Shown: positions 23,524-34,741 of the stretch, one piece after another
How positions within the stretch are numbered: position 1 is the first letter of the stretch
Layout of the letters: each line of letters begins with the position of its first letter
Origin: Linepithema humile
Lineage: Eukaryota > Arthropoda > Insecta > Hymenoptera > Formicidae
NCBI RefSeq assembly: GCF_040581485.1
Contig: NC_090129.1
Span: 11,481,501-11,545,500, forward strand
Reading direction: 5' to 3'
DNA: 64,000 nucleotides
Made by a program: the position numbers and the translations under genes
The notes under the pieces: generated by a model
The model's database searches: none
Seen by the model: only the letters and a program-made list of their open reading frames with translations
What the model was told of the DNA's origin: nothing

Positions 23524-24172
23524 TTATAAGTTTACCATAGGGTAAACTGTTACCGCTGGCGTTAATGTTCTCTTCACTTCTCCAAGGTCTATTAGATCTT
23601 GAAGAAGATTTCGGCCAAACTCCTCTCGTTTCTTCACTATGGAGAGTCGGATGAGGGCACCTTCGTCTTTTATTGGTTTAATTATATTAAACCAACCTTC
23701 GCGGTTTTCCGCCACTGACTCTTGTCAGTGTTTTTGTTATCTTGGATTATATCAGTCCGCGCGTTGTGGGTCCAGCGTAGGTTAATCCACAAGGAATGGC
23801 GAATCAGGATTGCTCTCGGAAGTGATTTTCAAGACGATATAAGTTGTATTTGGAGTGGCATTTGAACGCGTCCCAGTCTCTTAACATCAGCTGGACAGTG
23901 TCGTCCTCGTTGAAGCGGATGACAATCGCTCGTTGCCATTCCCGGTTTGTCGGTACTGCCATCACTTCGTCTTCCGTGACGAAGTCTGGATTGAGGAGTA
24001 TCCTGTCCTTCTTCCTCTCCATATACTCATTCATATCTTCTAGCAGTTCATCGAGCTGGGCGTCGCAATGTTTTAAATGCACCCAAAGTAAGGTAGGGGA
24101 TATCACCTTTACTACTCTTACTTCGATGGTCGAACGGGATAAGGTCCTCGTATTGATATGCTCAATATTCAT
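23524..24172 (-). pseudogene. Tudor-domain protein downstream of env, split in two frames
   Basis: The first frame (23804-24172, ATG in AAAATG) reads as an extended Tudor domain: VVKVISPTLLWVHL, LDELLEDMNEYM, then a core with EVMAVPTNREWQRAIV and TVQLMLRDWDAF. The second frame (23524-23715, no ATG) continues with features of the following SN-like half: EGALIRLSIV, LLQDLIDLGEVKRTL. A stop and about 90 bases separate them. Tudor domains bind methylated arginines; many insect Tudor proteins build piRNA granules. A polypyrimidine tract and TTTTAG sit just before the ATG, so it could be made from a spliced RNA. The env remnant lies 160 bases upstream on the same strand. Whether it belongs to the retroelement or is a captured host fragment is not settled. 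Confidence 0.65.
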
Positions 24173-24332
24173 TTTGACGCTAAAAGGAGATGATTGTTGT
24201 AAATTATACTATTTAACAATCGTGCTTTTGGAGGATTATAGTTGCGTATTTGTTGGCTTCAAGGGTTCAGAAAGATTAGGAAAGAAAAGATAATAGATAA
24301 ATGAAAAGTTGCTGTCTTCTAATGTTACTCTT

Positions 24333-24975
24333 TTAATTCGAAGGTAAAATATTGTTCTTTTGAAGCAAGAGGAGGGTATATTTTGTTGGTATTGATAGGC
24401 AATTGTAAATTGTTTTTTTTTCAGGATGTCTTATAGGTTTTAATTCAGATGCCTCAGTGTCTTCGTCATTTTCATATTCTTTCGCGTTTTCTTGTTTCCT
24501 TTTTCCAGAAATGTTTGTTTTGAGGTGCAAAAGAAGGTGAGTTACTGAGTTCCAAATAGCTCCTATCAAAAATATAGACCATCCGTATACAGTGTGCAAG
24601 GCATAACCATGCACGATCGTGTCCAATATTAATTTCACAATTTTTATTGCCAGAAAAATTCCTATAAATCCAGCATTGATATTGCCAAAAATAAGGAATT
24701 GATCCTAGAACTTTCTCCATGCTGATATGGCTATCTTTTCAACAGATGCTTCATCCAGAAAATTGGTGAATAATCCTCCGCCATGTATTGTAGTGGGTTG
24801 TCCCATCATTCCTCTGGCCAAAGTATTTAACATTGCTGGTCGTTCTGCAGGAGACATAATGTGATCTCTGAGTTCAGCTAGGTCAATTTTGCTATAAATA
24901 CCGCTAGTGGCGAGTGAACCGGCACTCGCATATTTCCAAGTGGGTTTTGTCATAGGTTTCATAATAAGTGAGGGT
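24333..24975 (-). pseudogene. Envelope glycoprotein C-terminal remnant
   Basis: Two frames (24705-24962 and 24333-24638) match the C-terminal part of the env-like frames at 47505-48091 and 61845-62499: WKYASAGSLATSGIYS, HIMSPAERPAMLNTLA, then a hydrophobic anchor ending IVHGYALHTVYGWS and a cytoplasmic tail. The ectodomain N-terminal part is lost where an LTR begins at 24976. The motif set recalls the chuvirus-like glycoproteins found in arthropod retroelements; that assignment is from memory and tentative. Frame broken near 24640-24700. Confidence 0.65.
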
Positions 24976-25113
24976 TGTTACGTCCCAACTAGTTGCGAGT
25001 ACCCCAATGAGTTAATCGAACCGACAGGACTGGTCGTTAATTTGGGTTACGGAACCTATGCGATTCTACCCAGGGATACGCGCGATCGACGTTCACGAGC
25101 AACTTACAGCGGC

Positions 25114-25470
25114 TCACGGAATGATTGCGACGCGAGTTTGACTTAGAGCGATACAGGTAATTTCCGACCCTATCTCTTCTAATTCGGCTGCTGTACGCGT
25201 GAGGAGGAAATTCGCGAATACTGTTCGGCAAGTTATACAATTATTAGAACCCCGGACAATAGTTAACTCGCGCCGGCAAATAGCGCAACGTCTCACCTCG
25301 GGGTTTGGATAAATAACGAGGCTGTGTCTCCTCAAGAGGCACTGAGTTTCGAGGGGGATTAAAGGGTCGAAGATGACGCAATTCCTGCAGAGAGCCGTTG
25401 ACGTATTATTATCTTCGCTATTTACATGCAAGAAGTCTAATGTACACCACGCGATAAAATTATGTTCCAT
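25114..25470 (-). CDS. LTR-encoded zinc-finger-like protein (ORF2)
   Basis: 118 codons. Same protein as at 45129, 53887, 62641 and 63550 though well diverged. The ligand pattern is kept: ALCRNC (C-x2-C), CLLRRH, CAICRREL (C-x2-C) and NCITCR (C-x2-C), with the invariant WCTLDFLHV head and the C-terminal ALSQTR. Eight Cys/His ligands suggest two zinc ions in a RING/LIM-like or double-ribbon fold. No membrane segment. The function is unknown. Confidence 0.7.
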   Translation of the reverse strand: MEHNFIAWCTLDFLHVNSEDNNTSTALCRNCVIFDPLIPLETQCLLRRHSLVIYPNPEVRRCAICRRELTIVRGSNNCITCRTVFANFLLTRTAAELEEIGSEITCIALSQTRVAIIP

Positions 25471-25651
25471 GTAGGACTCGTAGATGCAAAAAGGGAAAAA
25501 AGAAGAGGAAGAGAGAGCCGGGTATCAATTCTAAGAAAGATCTCCCGTTCTTTCGAGAACATTCCAGTATGTTCTAGATGGACCGTAGACTATAATTGGG
25601 TTCCAATAGTCGCCTTTAGGGCTCTACCCGGCGGTTAGGTTTTATTACCCC

Positions 25652-25735
25652 TACCCTAGCACGTGCGGTTTATGGGCCTTACCCTAACACGCACGGTTTA
25701 TGGCCTTTACCCTAACACGCACGGTTTATGACCCT
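25652..25735. repeat. 27-bp tandem repeat, three copies
   Basis: Unit about 'accctaacacgcacggtttatggcctt'; the first copy is diverged. Confidence 0.7.
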
Positions 25736-25886
25736 TCTATAAAACCGAGGGCTCAGAGGTTCGCTTTCACTTTTATGGCGGGTCCCTTCCGGCCCGTACA
25801 TGTAACGACAAGCAAAAGAAGGTTTTAGAAGCTGTGCTTGTGATTTGTATTATTCTGTGGTCTGATCAACGCAATTTAATTAACGG

Positions 25887-25892
25887 ACTTAC
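25887..25892 (-). promoter_or_regulatory. Splice donor after ORF1
   Basis: Reads AAAG/GTAAGT three bases past the ORF1 stop, at the place found in the other ORF1 copies. Confidence 0.55.
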
Positions 25893-25894
25893 CT

Positions 25895-26254
25895 TTAGTG
25901 AACGCTGATGTTTCTCGTGATGGAGTGTACTCTTTCCTGGGAGGTTTCTTGGGTGGAGTAAGCAGCCCAACGTGGATCGGAAGGGTTGATCCCGGCTACC
26001 TTTGGAGGTGGCGTCAGTGCTAGTGGGGCCAGGGTGTACAGCCACGGCTGGTGAGAGTTACAGCCCTCTCGTCTCACGAACTCGCCAATGCTCGGGTTGT
26101 GTGACGCGAACAATTGCTCGTACTCCCAGTCTTCGTGACTCTCGACTCCGAGATGGTTGCCGTAATTTGAATTTGCGGACGCGAGTCGATATTCCAAGAA
26201 CAACTTGCGAGCACGATACTTCATGCCTCCCCGACGCGTTTTGGATTTCACCAT
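25895..26254 (-). CDS. LTR-encoded small basic protein (ORF1)
   Basis: 119 codons. Starts VKSKTRRGGMKYRARKLF after the initiator Met, keeps EFVRREGCNSHQPWLYTLAPL and the NPSDPRWAAYS block otherwise seen only in the full-length element. It is closer to that copy than to the 103-codon type. The twin hairpins lie 53 bases upstream of the ATG. Confidence 0.7.
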   Translation of the reverse strand: MVKSKTRRGGMKYRARKLFLEYRLASANSNYGNHLGVESHEDWEYEQLFASHNPSIGEFVRREGCNSHQPWLYTLAPLALTPPPKVAGINPSDPRWAAYSTQETSQERVHSITRNISVH

Positions 26255-26306
26255 TGAATTACAATACTAGGAAGGAAGACGCCAATTTCTGTGATCCGTG
26301 GTAGGC

Positions 26307-26371
26307 GTGCGGTGGTTCGCACCACGTCCCACGGATGTGTGCCTTGATGAAGCGTGTGCGGTGGTCCGCAC
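26307..26371 (-). promoter_or_regulatory. Twin hairpins upstream of ORF1
   Basis: 26307-26322 (one mismatch in the stem) and 26356-26371 (perfect GUGCGG ACCA CCGCAC on the sense strand), starts 49 bases apart. Confidence 0.65.
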
Positions 26372-26396
26372 CACGGAATCACTGGACACGTGCTCA

Positions 26397-27128
26397 TGTT
26401 ACGTCCCGGCGGGTTTCTGTTGTTAAAACTAAACTCGAGGGACACGATTGCCTTTTGGGGTAATCAGGCCTATGGTACCCTACCGGGTACGCACAATCTA
26501 ATTAGTTATTTAGGAAAGGTATGAAAAGAGTAGAATTCCGTTTAAATAAGGGTATTGGATGTAAATTATTGATAATAATAAAAGATTCTGATTCAAGGGT
26601 TTCTTTAGGAAGTCGAAAACATTTCGAGAAGAAACTAGAGTATTCGATTAGAATTAAGGGATCCAGAACTTTTGAGAAGGGTCCGAAATACTTGGTTTCT
26701 TGTTGTTTAATACTAATTTGCGGGTTGATGTGGGATCGCGGGCGCCGTAATTTCGTGGATTATTGTGGTGTAAATCTAGCACTTACCAACGTTTATGCGC
26801 TCTCAGCTTTCGAAATGTATTTGATCCTCCTTGGGTCAGCTAACGGTATCCGCGTCGGGTCGATGGAGAATGGAATGTTGTCTAGGGGGATCAGCCTAAA
26901 AGGCTACGGCCGGTGAGGGTTGAATCCTTCCCGCCGTGGTCGGAGTCGTTGCACTCACGTTCGTATTTGTAGTCCAAATAATCTTTCTCTACACCGATGT
27001 ACGCGGAGTTTTCTGCTGTAACCGGGGTTATATACTGGAGGAGCAATTTGCGCGCACGGTATTTTACTCCTCCGCGGCGGGTTTTAGATTTTGGCATGGA
27101 AAGGAAATTGCCAATATAAAAATTCCAG
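26397..27128 (-). mobile_element. Truncated LTR, ORF1-only type
   Basis: Starts TGTTACGTCCCGGCGGG and follows the 19799 LTR through ORF1 to the shared 'aaaattccag' near 27128, then similarity ends. Hairpins, TATA and U3 are missing. Splice donor GTAAGT at 26781-26786. Confidence 0.75.
26891..27097 (-). pseudogene. ORF1 copy, frameshifted
   Basis: Keeps MPKSKTRRGGVKYRARKLL and YIGVEKDYLDYKYE, then shifts frame after CNDSD. The shifted frame still shows RREGFNPHRP, followed by a stop where Trp stands in intact copies. Confidence 0.75.
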
Positions 27129-27164
27129 TTTTCAGCGCACGTTCATCTTGTGAAATGAACACCG

Positions 27165-27340
27165 CTCGTGTCTTCACTAACATAAAAAAACCGTGCAACG
27201 GTACGATGAAATAAGCATACCATCGCGGCAGGGGGCACTCTGCGGCGGAGGTGCGCGCACGCCAGCGTACTTCGCGGCGGTCTTTAATGAGCTGATTCGG
27301 ACCGCGAAACCGAAGAAGCTGGTCAAGCGTAAAGGCTAGA
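27165..27340 (+). CDS. Unrecognised basic C-terminal fragment beside PolB
   Basis: A short open stretch, shifted at an A-run near 27183, ends ...YFAAVFNELIRTAKPKKLVKRKG then stop at 27338-27340. It is tail-to-tail with the PolB gene. It has coding-like composition and a basic tail but no family I can name; perhaps a relic of the same virus-like element. Confidence 0.25.
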
Positions 27341-27771
27341 CAAGCGGAATTGCTCGCGCCAGCGCCTGCGCACGTGGGGGAGTGTGTTCATGAGATATGA
27401 TACTCCTCCACGATGAAAAGTTGCTTTCCCCTAGAAAGAATTGAGCAAAAATGATCGTTTTACGTGAATTTACGTGGGGCGAGAAATGGGAAAATAAACT
27501 TAAAAAAAATCATGGAAGAATTATTTTTTTATAATATAAATACAAAGCAAAAACGATGAAAATATAAACAATTTTATTATTTCTTAAATCTTAACATGAC
27601 TTTTTTGTATAATTTTAACATTTTCTTATCCTATTCTTATTCTATTTTTACAACACAATTTTCAATTACTTTTTACGAAAAATTTATAAACTTACATAGA
27701 TGGGAAAACGTGCGTGCAATTATTTAACTGATAAAATAGAGCGAAGGAACAGTATCGTGAAATAATAATAA
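27341..27771. other. 3' flank of the PolB gene, no gene seen
   Basis: AT-rich beyond 27500. No supported frame. Confidence 0.45.
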
Positions 27772-28935
27772 TTAGCGTTCGGTTAAATATCCATAAGAGA
27801 CGGAACAACAACTGTCGAGAAATCTACATTTTAGCAACACGGATGTGCAAGCTTTCACTTCGTCGCGTGTTATTATTTCGTGAAAGGCTGTACGTCGAAT
27901 TGCTCTGAAACGTAGATTTATCGAAGTTTCTCGCGATTCTACCGCTGCCGACTCCTCCTCCATCTCCTCCTTCTCTTCCTCTTCTTGACCTTCTCGCTCT
28001 TTACGTAATAATAATTCCCTAATACTATTAAAATTAATTAAACGTGAGTTTTCAAAATTTAGAGTTATACCCTTTACTTTACAAACTTCTCGCGTTTGCC
28101 CTTCCGCTGTGCGAACCACGTATGCGTAAAATTTAGGACTACCCGATACAAACGCCTCGATATAGCTACCGCGACCATATCTCTCGAGTTCGTTTGTCAT
28201 ATCGCTTAGAAAATTATCTGTACACACTTCGTATTCACCGGAGACACCGCTGCTGCTTACGTAAATACAAGAGTCGGTATCGTAATATAAAACACGCCGA
28301 TCTAAGCGTTCTAAATATTTATACAACACTAATCGCGCTAGCGCCGTTGTGTACGCCGCTAAAACGACGTTGGTAAGAGGCGAGGGAACGTCGGCCTCTT
28401 CCCGCAGTCGCCATGAAACATACATCACATCTTCATTTACCGGCAGTATTTCGGTTATTTCATGTTTGGGGCTCGTGAGCAAACTCGCTAATCGTTGCTG
28501 AGTTTTTACGATTTCGATATTCGTTAGGTTGGGTCGTTGGCCGAATTTTCCCCAAAAAGAATTTAGAGACAACTTCGCGACCGAACGTAATCCCGAATTT
28601 TTTGCGATATTGTTACTTTCGAGAACGATATCTTCGGTTTCCTCGCGAAGATATCGTTCTTTAGCCTCGTCATCGATACATTCACTCGGCCACCCGCTGG
28701 CTTCTTGTTTCAATTTTAAAAATGTATTAATATATTCGGCGAATAACCCACCCTGCCGCGTACCGTGATCGTAGCGTGTCGCGTTGTACTGCCAAATCTC
28801 ACTAACCTCCGACACGAAATAACCTTTTTCAATCGCTTTGCGCAATTTGCATGATACCCGTAAATTCACGTTCGGAAGGCTTGTGTGTACAATTTTCGCG
28901 TGAAAATGTTTCGCAGCAACTGCGGCACAACGCAT
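27772..28935 (-). CDS. PolB palm, downstream copy with motif C, and C-terminus
   Basis: Open frame with KLSLNSFWGKFGQR (motif B, nucleotide binding) and LYYDTDSCIY (motif C, with catalytic Asp). After that comes FVSGSPKFYAYVV, a Glu-rich stretch (about residues 310-335) and a 50-residue tail. The N-terminus of the frame is fused to the duplicated copy upstream and is not a real start. This is the only copy with an intact motif C. Confidence 0.8.
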   Translation of the reverse strand: MRCAAVAAKHFHAKIVHTSLPNVNLRVSCKLRKAIEKGYFVSEVSEIWQYNATRYDHGTRQGGLFAEYINTFLKLKQEASGWPSECIDDEAKERYLREETEDIVLESNNIAKNSGLRSVAKLSLNSFWGKFGQRPNLTNIEIVKTQQRLASLLTSPKHEITEILPVNEDVMYVSWRLREEADVPSPLTNVVLAAYTTALARLVLYKYLERLDRRVLYYDTDSCIYVSSSGVSGEYEVCTDNFLSDMTNELERYGRGSYIEAFVSGSPKFYAYVVRTAEGQTREVCKVKGITLNFENSRLINFNSIRELLLRKEREGQEEEEKEEMEEESAAVESRETSINLRFRAIRRTAFHEIITRDEVKACTSVLLKCRFLDSCCSVSYGYLTER

Positions 28936-29851
28936 ATAACAGTTTTCCGCGTACGCGATATGGTAACACGGGGTGAAAAAGATCGCGCGGTGTGAGTACT
29001 TTACAACGTACGAGGCCTTCGACGGAGTCGAAATCGTAATTCGGGCCTTCTCCGATTAGTACCGAACATTCCTCCCCGACATACACCGTGGGATGCCCGA
29101 TCGGAAAAGTACCCGTTTTTAAAACATATAAAATGCGACGATCCAATCTATCTAAATATTCGTATAATACAAAACGCGCCTGTGCCGTCGTGTAAGCCGC
29201 TATAACTATGTTGGTACGAGGCGAGGGTACGTCCAGCTCTTCTCGCAGCCGCCACGAAACATACATCACTTCGTTGTTCACGGGTAATATTTCGATTATC
29301 TCATGCTGAGGACTCGTGAGTAAACTCGCTAAACGCTGTTGAGTTTTTACGATCTCGGTATTCGGCAGGTTGGATCGTTGACCAAACTTCCCCCAAAAAG
29401 AATTTAAGCATAGCTTTGCGACCGAGCGCAAATCAGGATTTTTCGCGATGTTTTGCTTATCGAGAACGACACCTTCGGTTTTCTCGTAGTCGCGAAGATA
29501 TTGTTCTTTAGACACGTTATCCTCGCACTCGCTCGGCCATCCGCTGGCTTCTTGTTTCAATTTTAAAAATGTATTTATGTATTCCGTGAATAATCCACCC
29601 TGCTGTGTATCGGGATCGTAGCGAACTGTGCTGTATTGCCAAATCTCATAAATCCTTGTTACGAGATAACCTTTGTCAATGGCTTTGCGCAATTCAAGCG
29701 ATACCCACGTACTTTCGAATTCTCGCTTGGCCGGCTCGTGGGTACATTCATCGTGTGAAAATGTTTCGCAACAACTGCGAATAACAGCTTTCCACGCACG
29801 CGATAGGGTAATACGGGGTAAAAGAGATCGCTCGGAGGGAGTACCCTGCAA
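28829..29851 (-). CDS. PolB palm, upstream copy, motif C lost by duplication
   Basis: Parallel to 27772-28935: same IWQYSTVRYD, GGLFTEYINTFLKLKQEASG and KLCLNSFWGKFGQR. At RRILY, where the other copy runs into YDTDS, it jumps to VLKTGTFPIGHPTVYV, sequence that belongs upstream of the palm (compare 34707-34928). So a tandem duplication of about 1.1 kb joined at the 'LY' codons and removed motif C from this copy. It cannot be catalytic alone. Confidence 0.8.
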   Translation of the reverse strand: MQGTPSERSLLPRITLSRAWKAVIRSCCETFSHDECTHEPAKREFESTWVSLELRKAIDKGYLVTRIYEIWQYSTVRYDPDTQQGGLFTEYINTFLKLKQEASGWPSECEDNVSKEQYLRDYEKTEGVVLDKQNIAKNPDLRSVAKLCLNSFWGKFGQRSNLPNTEIVKTQQRLASLLTSPQHEIIEILPVNNEVMYVSWRLREELDVPSPRTNIVIAAYTTAQARFVLYEYLDRLDRRILYVLKTGTFPIGHPTVYVGEECSVLIGEGPNYDFDSVEGLVRCKVLTPRDLFHPVLPYRVRGKLLYALCRSCCETFSRENCTHKPSEREFTGIMQIAQSD

Positions 29852-29852
29852 C
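29845..29852. repeat. hAT target-site duplication, left
   Basis: CCTGCAAC, identical to 34734-34741. An 8-bp duplication is diagnostic of hAT. Confidence 0.9.
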
Positions 29853-31429
29853 TAGGGTTGCCAAATCTCTAATGAAAAGTAATAGAAGATTCAAAATGAA
29901 AATATAGGAGAATATAGGAGAAATATTTACAACAAATTCGGATAAATATTTAAAATTTATTAGTTACAAAATGATGCGGTTTATTAACGAACGTTAAAAT
30001 ATATGAACAAAAATAAATATAAATTCTGCTTATTAAAAAAACGTAACTTAACTTTATTGCACAATGCAAAAGATATAACTCTTTGATTAATTAATATACT
30101 TATCATTTTTTTGTGCTTTTTTAAAAGGAGATGATCATTCTTTATTATATCGTAAAACTCTTTGCAGTTTAAGTTAAAATTTATGGTTGTTAGTAATTCG
30201 GCCCTTATTAATTCAACGGAACATTTATTTCTTACGCATGACCATTTATTATTCATTATAGAAAATATTCTCTCTACAAATTCTGTAGTTACTGGCATAC
30301 TAAAGATAAATGACATTATCTTTATAATGTTTGGTATTTCTGAATTTTTGACGAACACATTCGTATACTTTTCTACGGTAGAAAGTGAATCAAAATTTGA
30401 AGAATTTTGTCTTAATAAATAAATTCTTTTTTTGAAAGTAGCGATTTCATCAGTTCATCCATTTGTGTCGCCATTTTTAAACTATATGATTCAGGAATGA
30501 GCTCAATTACAGAAACAAACTCATTATAATTTGGAATTTTGTCATTTTGTATTTTTAATTTATTAATAGTAAAGAGCCAACCGCAATTATCAAAATTAAA
30601 CCATTTTTTAAAGTAATAGATTGCTGCGGATAAACAACCTTCAAAATCCTTTTCAATGATTTCTTGTTTATTTTTATCAAGTAATTTTAATTTATTTTTA
30701 ACTAAGAAACCATAAAATTTTTCCTCTTTTTTTTTAATTAATTTGTTAAATAATGTTTCCATAATACCAAACAAATCTACACAGGTTGTATTATTTTTTT
30801 CTAAGAATTGAATAATATCTTCAAACAGTTTCAAAAAATTGTTAGCGAACAGCAGATAAATTTCTGGGATCATATCAGTTTCAGAGTTTTCTTCAATCAT
30901 GTAGTCATGTTCTTTTAAATTTAAAAGTTTCATGATCTGTTTTGGACGTTCATACTGTTCATATCGTTAAAGTATGCTATTAGAGCTGGCCAATCCTTTA
31001 ATATTCTACCAATACACGGATTAAGCGAGAGCCAACGTGTGCTAACATGATGCAGAAGTTCTTCAAAATGCAAATCAGCAAATTCAAAAAATTCTTTGAG
31101 AGTTTCCCTACGTTTTGCTGATTGTGAAAAATGAGAATAAATTTTTAACACAATATTTTCAACATCTACTAATAGTTTGTCAGTACTATGATATATTTGA
31201 CTGTGTTATGAATAATGTGTGCGTGACAGTTTGCTTTGAACATAGAATTATTTTTATTTTTTAATTGTGTAAATAATGAGTTGTTAATTCCAAAATTTGC
31301 ATTACAATTATCAGCACTAAGGCAAGATACATTATTAAATGATAATTTCAATTTGTCGAATATTTGTATTAGTGAATTGCTCATTCCCCAAGCTGTTTCA
31401 TCGGGATTTTCATTAAAATCTATTAATTT

Positions 31430-31433
31430 ATTC
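31430..31433. repeat. Target duplication of the solo LTR, left
   Basis: ATTC, repeated at 33509-33512. Confidence 0.85.
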
Positions 31434-33508
<2,075 letters not shown>

Positions 33509-34419
33509 ATTCATTACATCTACTTTCGGATTATAATATTGGACTGTTGTAGGAAAATATTTTCTATTTTTTATATTTGAAGCATCGGTCTGCACTGCGA
33601 AAAATTTGGATAACTGCAAATTTTCTAGAACTTCTTGTAATGCTTTAGGGCCTAAAACTTTTTTAACTATAGCTTCAGCTTTAGTTCTACCAAGTTGGAT
33701 GTTTCCAATAAGTTTAAAATACGGATATTTCATATATATATATCTATGCAATTTAATTTGGCAATCTAAGCTATTATACGACAAGTTGTGCCGAACATTG
33801 TGGTAAACATATCCAATTTCTAATGATGTTATCAGTATTGCAAAATCCAAATTGCTGTTATTTTGCATTTACTTATTAAATTTACTTATTAAGTTATTAT
33901 TTTTTCTGCATTCAACACTTTTTTTTATGCTGCTGCGTTAATTCGTGTTGTTTAACCTGCAATAATAATATCCATATATATCTAATGCTAATCTAAACCT
34001 TTTTAACACAAAAAACAAATTTTCTATTAATTACTTGTGAGAGTCCTTGATTTCATATTGAAAATTCTTTATTGCACAAAGTACATTTAGCCTTACTCTT
34101 GTTATTCGTTATTTTAGACAACCATGTAAACTGTTTTTCCCACTGTATTTGATAAGAGAAATTATATTTCCTTTTCTTATTTGTCTTCGACGACGATTTC
34201 TGTTCGCTTTCATTACTGCTACTAATCGCGTCTATGTCATTATCACTGTCACTATTACAATCACAATCCATTATTATTTTACGTAAATTCCGATTTCTGA
34301 TATTCTGATGGCGGATTAAAATTCAGAAGTTAAGTATTTAGTGGCGTTCTCAAGTGACAAGACAATCGAACAATTGAAGCTGAAGGCTACCGGCAGTACC
34401 GAGTTACGAGTTACCGACG

Positions 34420-34539
34420 GTGTACAGAAGAGGACAGAAATGCCTTCCCACGTGAATTGCTACATATATTGTTAAAATAATATATATCCCTATATGCAGC
34501 AATTCACGTGGGAAGGCATTTCCGTCCCCTTCTGTACAC
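34420..34539. repeat. Foldback repeat within the hAT 5' region
   Basis: Arms of about 42 bases, left GTGTACAGAAGAGGACAGAA and right TTCCGTCCCCTTCTGTACAC, with CACGTG near the middle of each arm and an AT-rich loop. Weaker pairing continues outward on both sides. Confidence 0.8.
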
Positions 34540-34741
34540 GGTCACGGCCCGTTACGGAACTCACGGACCAGAATTTTTTATGCAATAAGGCGAATATAGA
34601 ATATAGGAGATATATAGGAGATATAGGTCGAAATATAGGAGATTTTCTCCTATATTCAAACCTTCATAGGAAATAGGAGGTTTGTTCTAAATATAGGAGA
34701 CTCCTATTAAATATAGGAGATCTGGCAACCCAACCTGCAAC

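Larger units (their letters stand above)
24976..26396 (-). mobile_element. LTR segment with ORF2 and ORF1, inserted in env
   Basis: Starts TGTTACGTCCCAACTAG. Reading leftward in sense it holds ORF1 (25895-26254), a splice donor (25887-25892), U3-like sequence and ORF2 (25114-25470). The 425 bases between the ORFs contain HSE-like GAACATTCCAGTATGTTC (about 25550) and a 27-bp repeat, which in other LTRs belong to U3. So this may be two LTR pieces joined near 25810. It is cut at 26397 by the next LTR fragment; no target duplication found. Confidence 0.65.

Noticed and set aside
30162..30422. 86-codon plus-strand frame
   Set aside because: Antisense to the hAT transposase C-terminus with the ERIFSIMNNKW motif.
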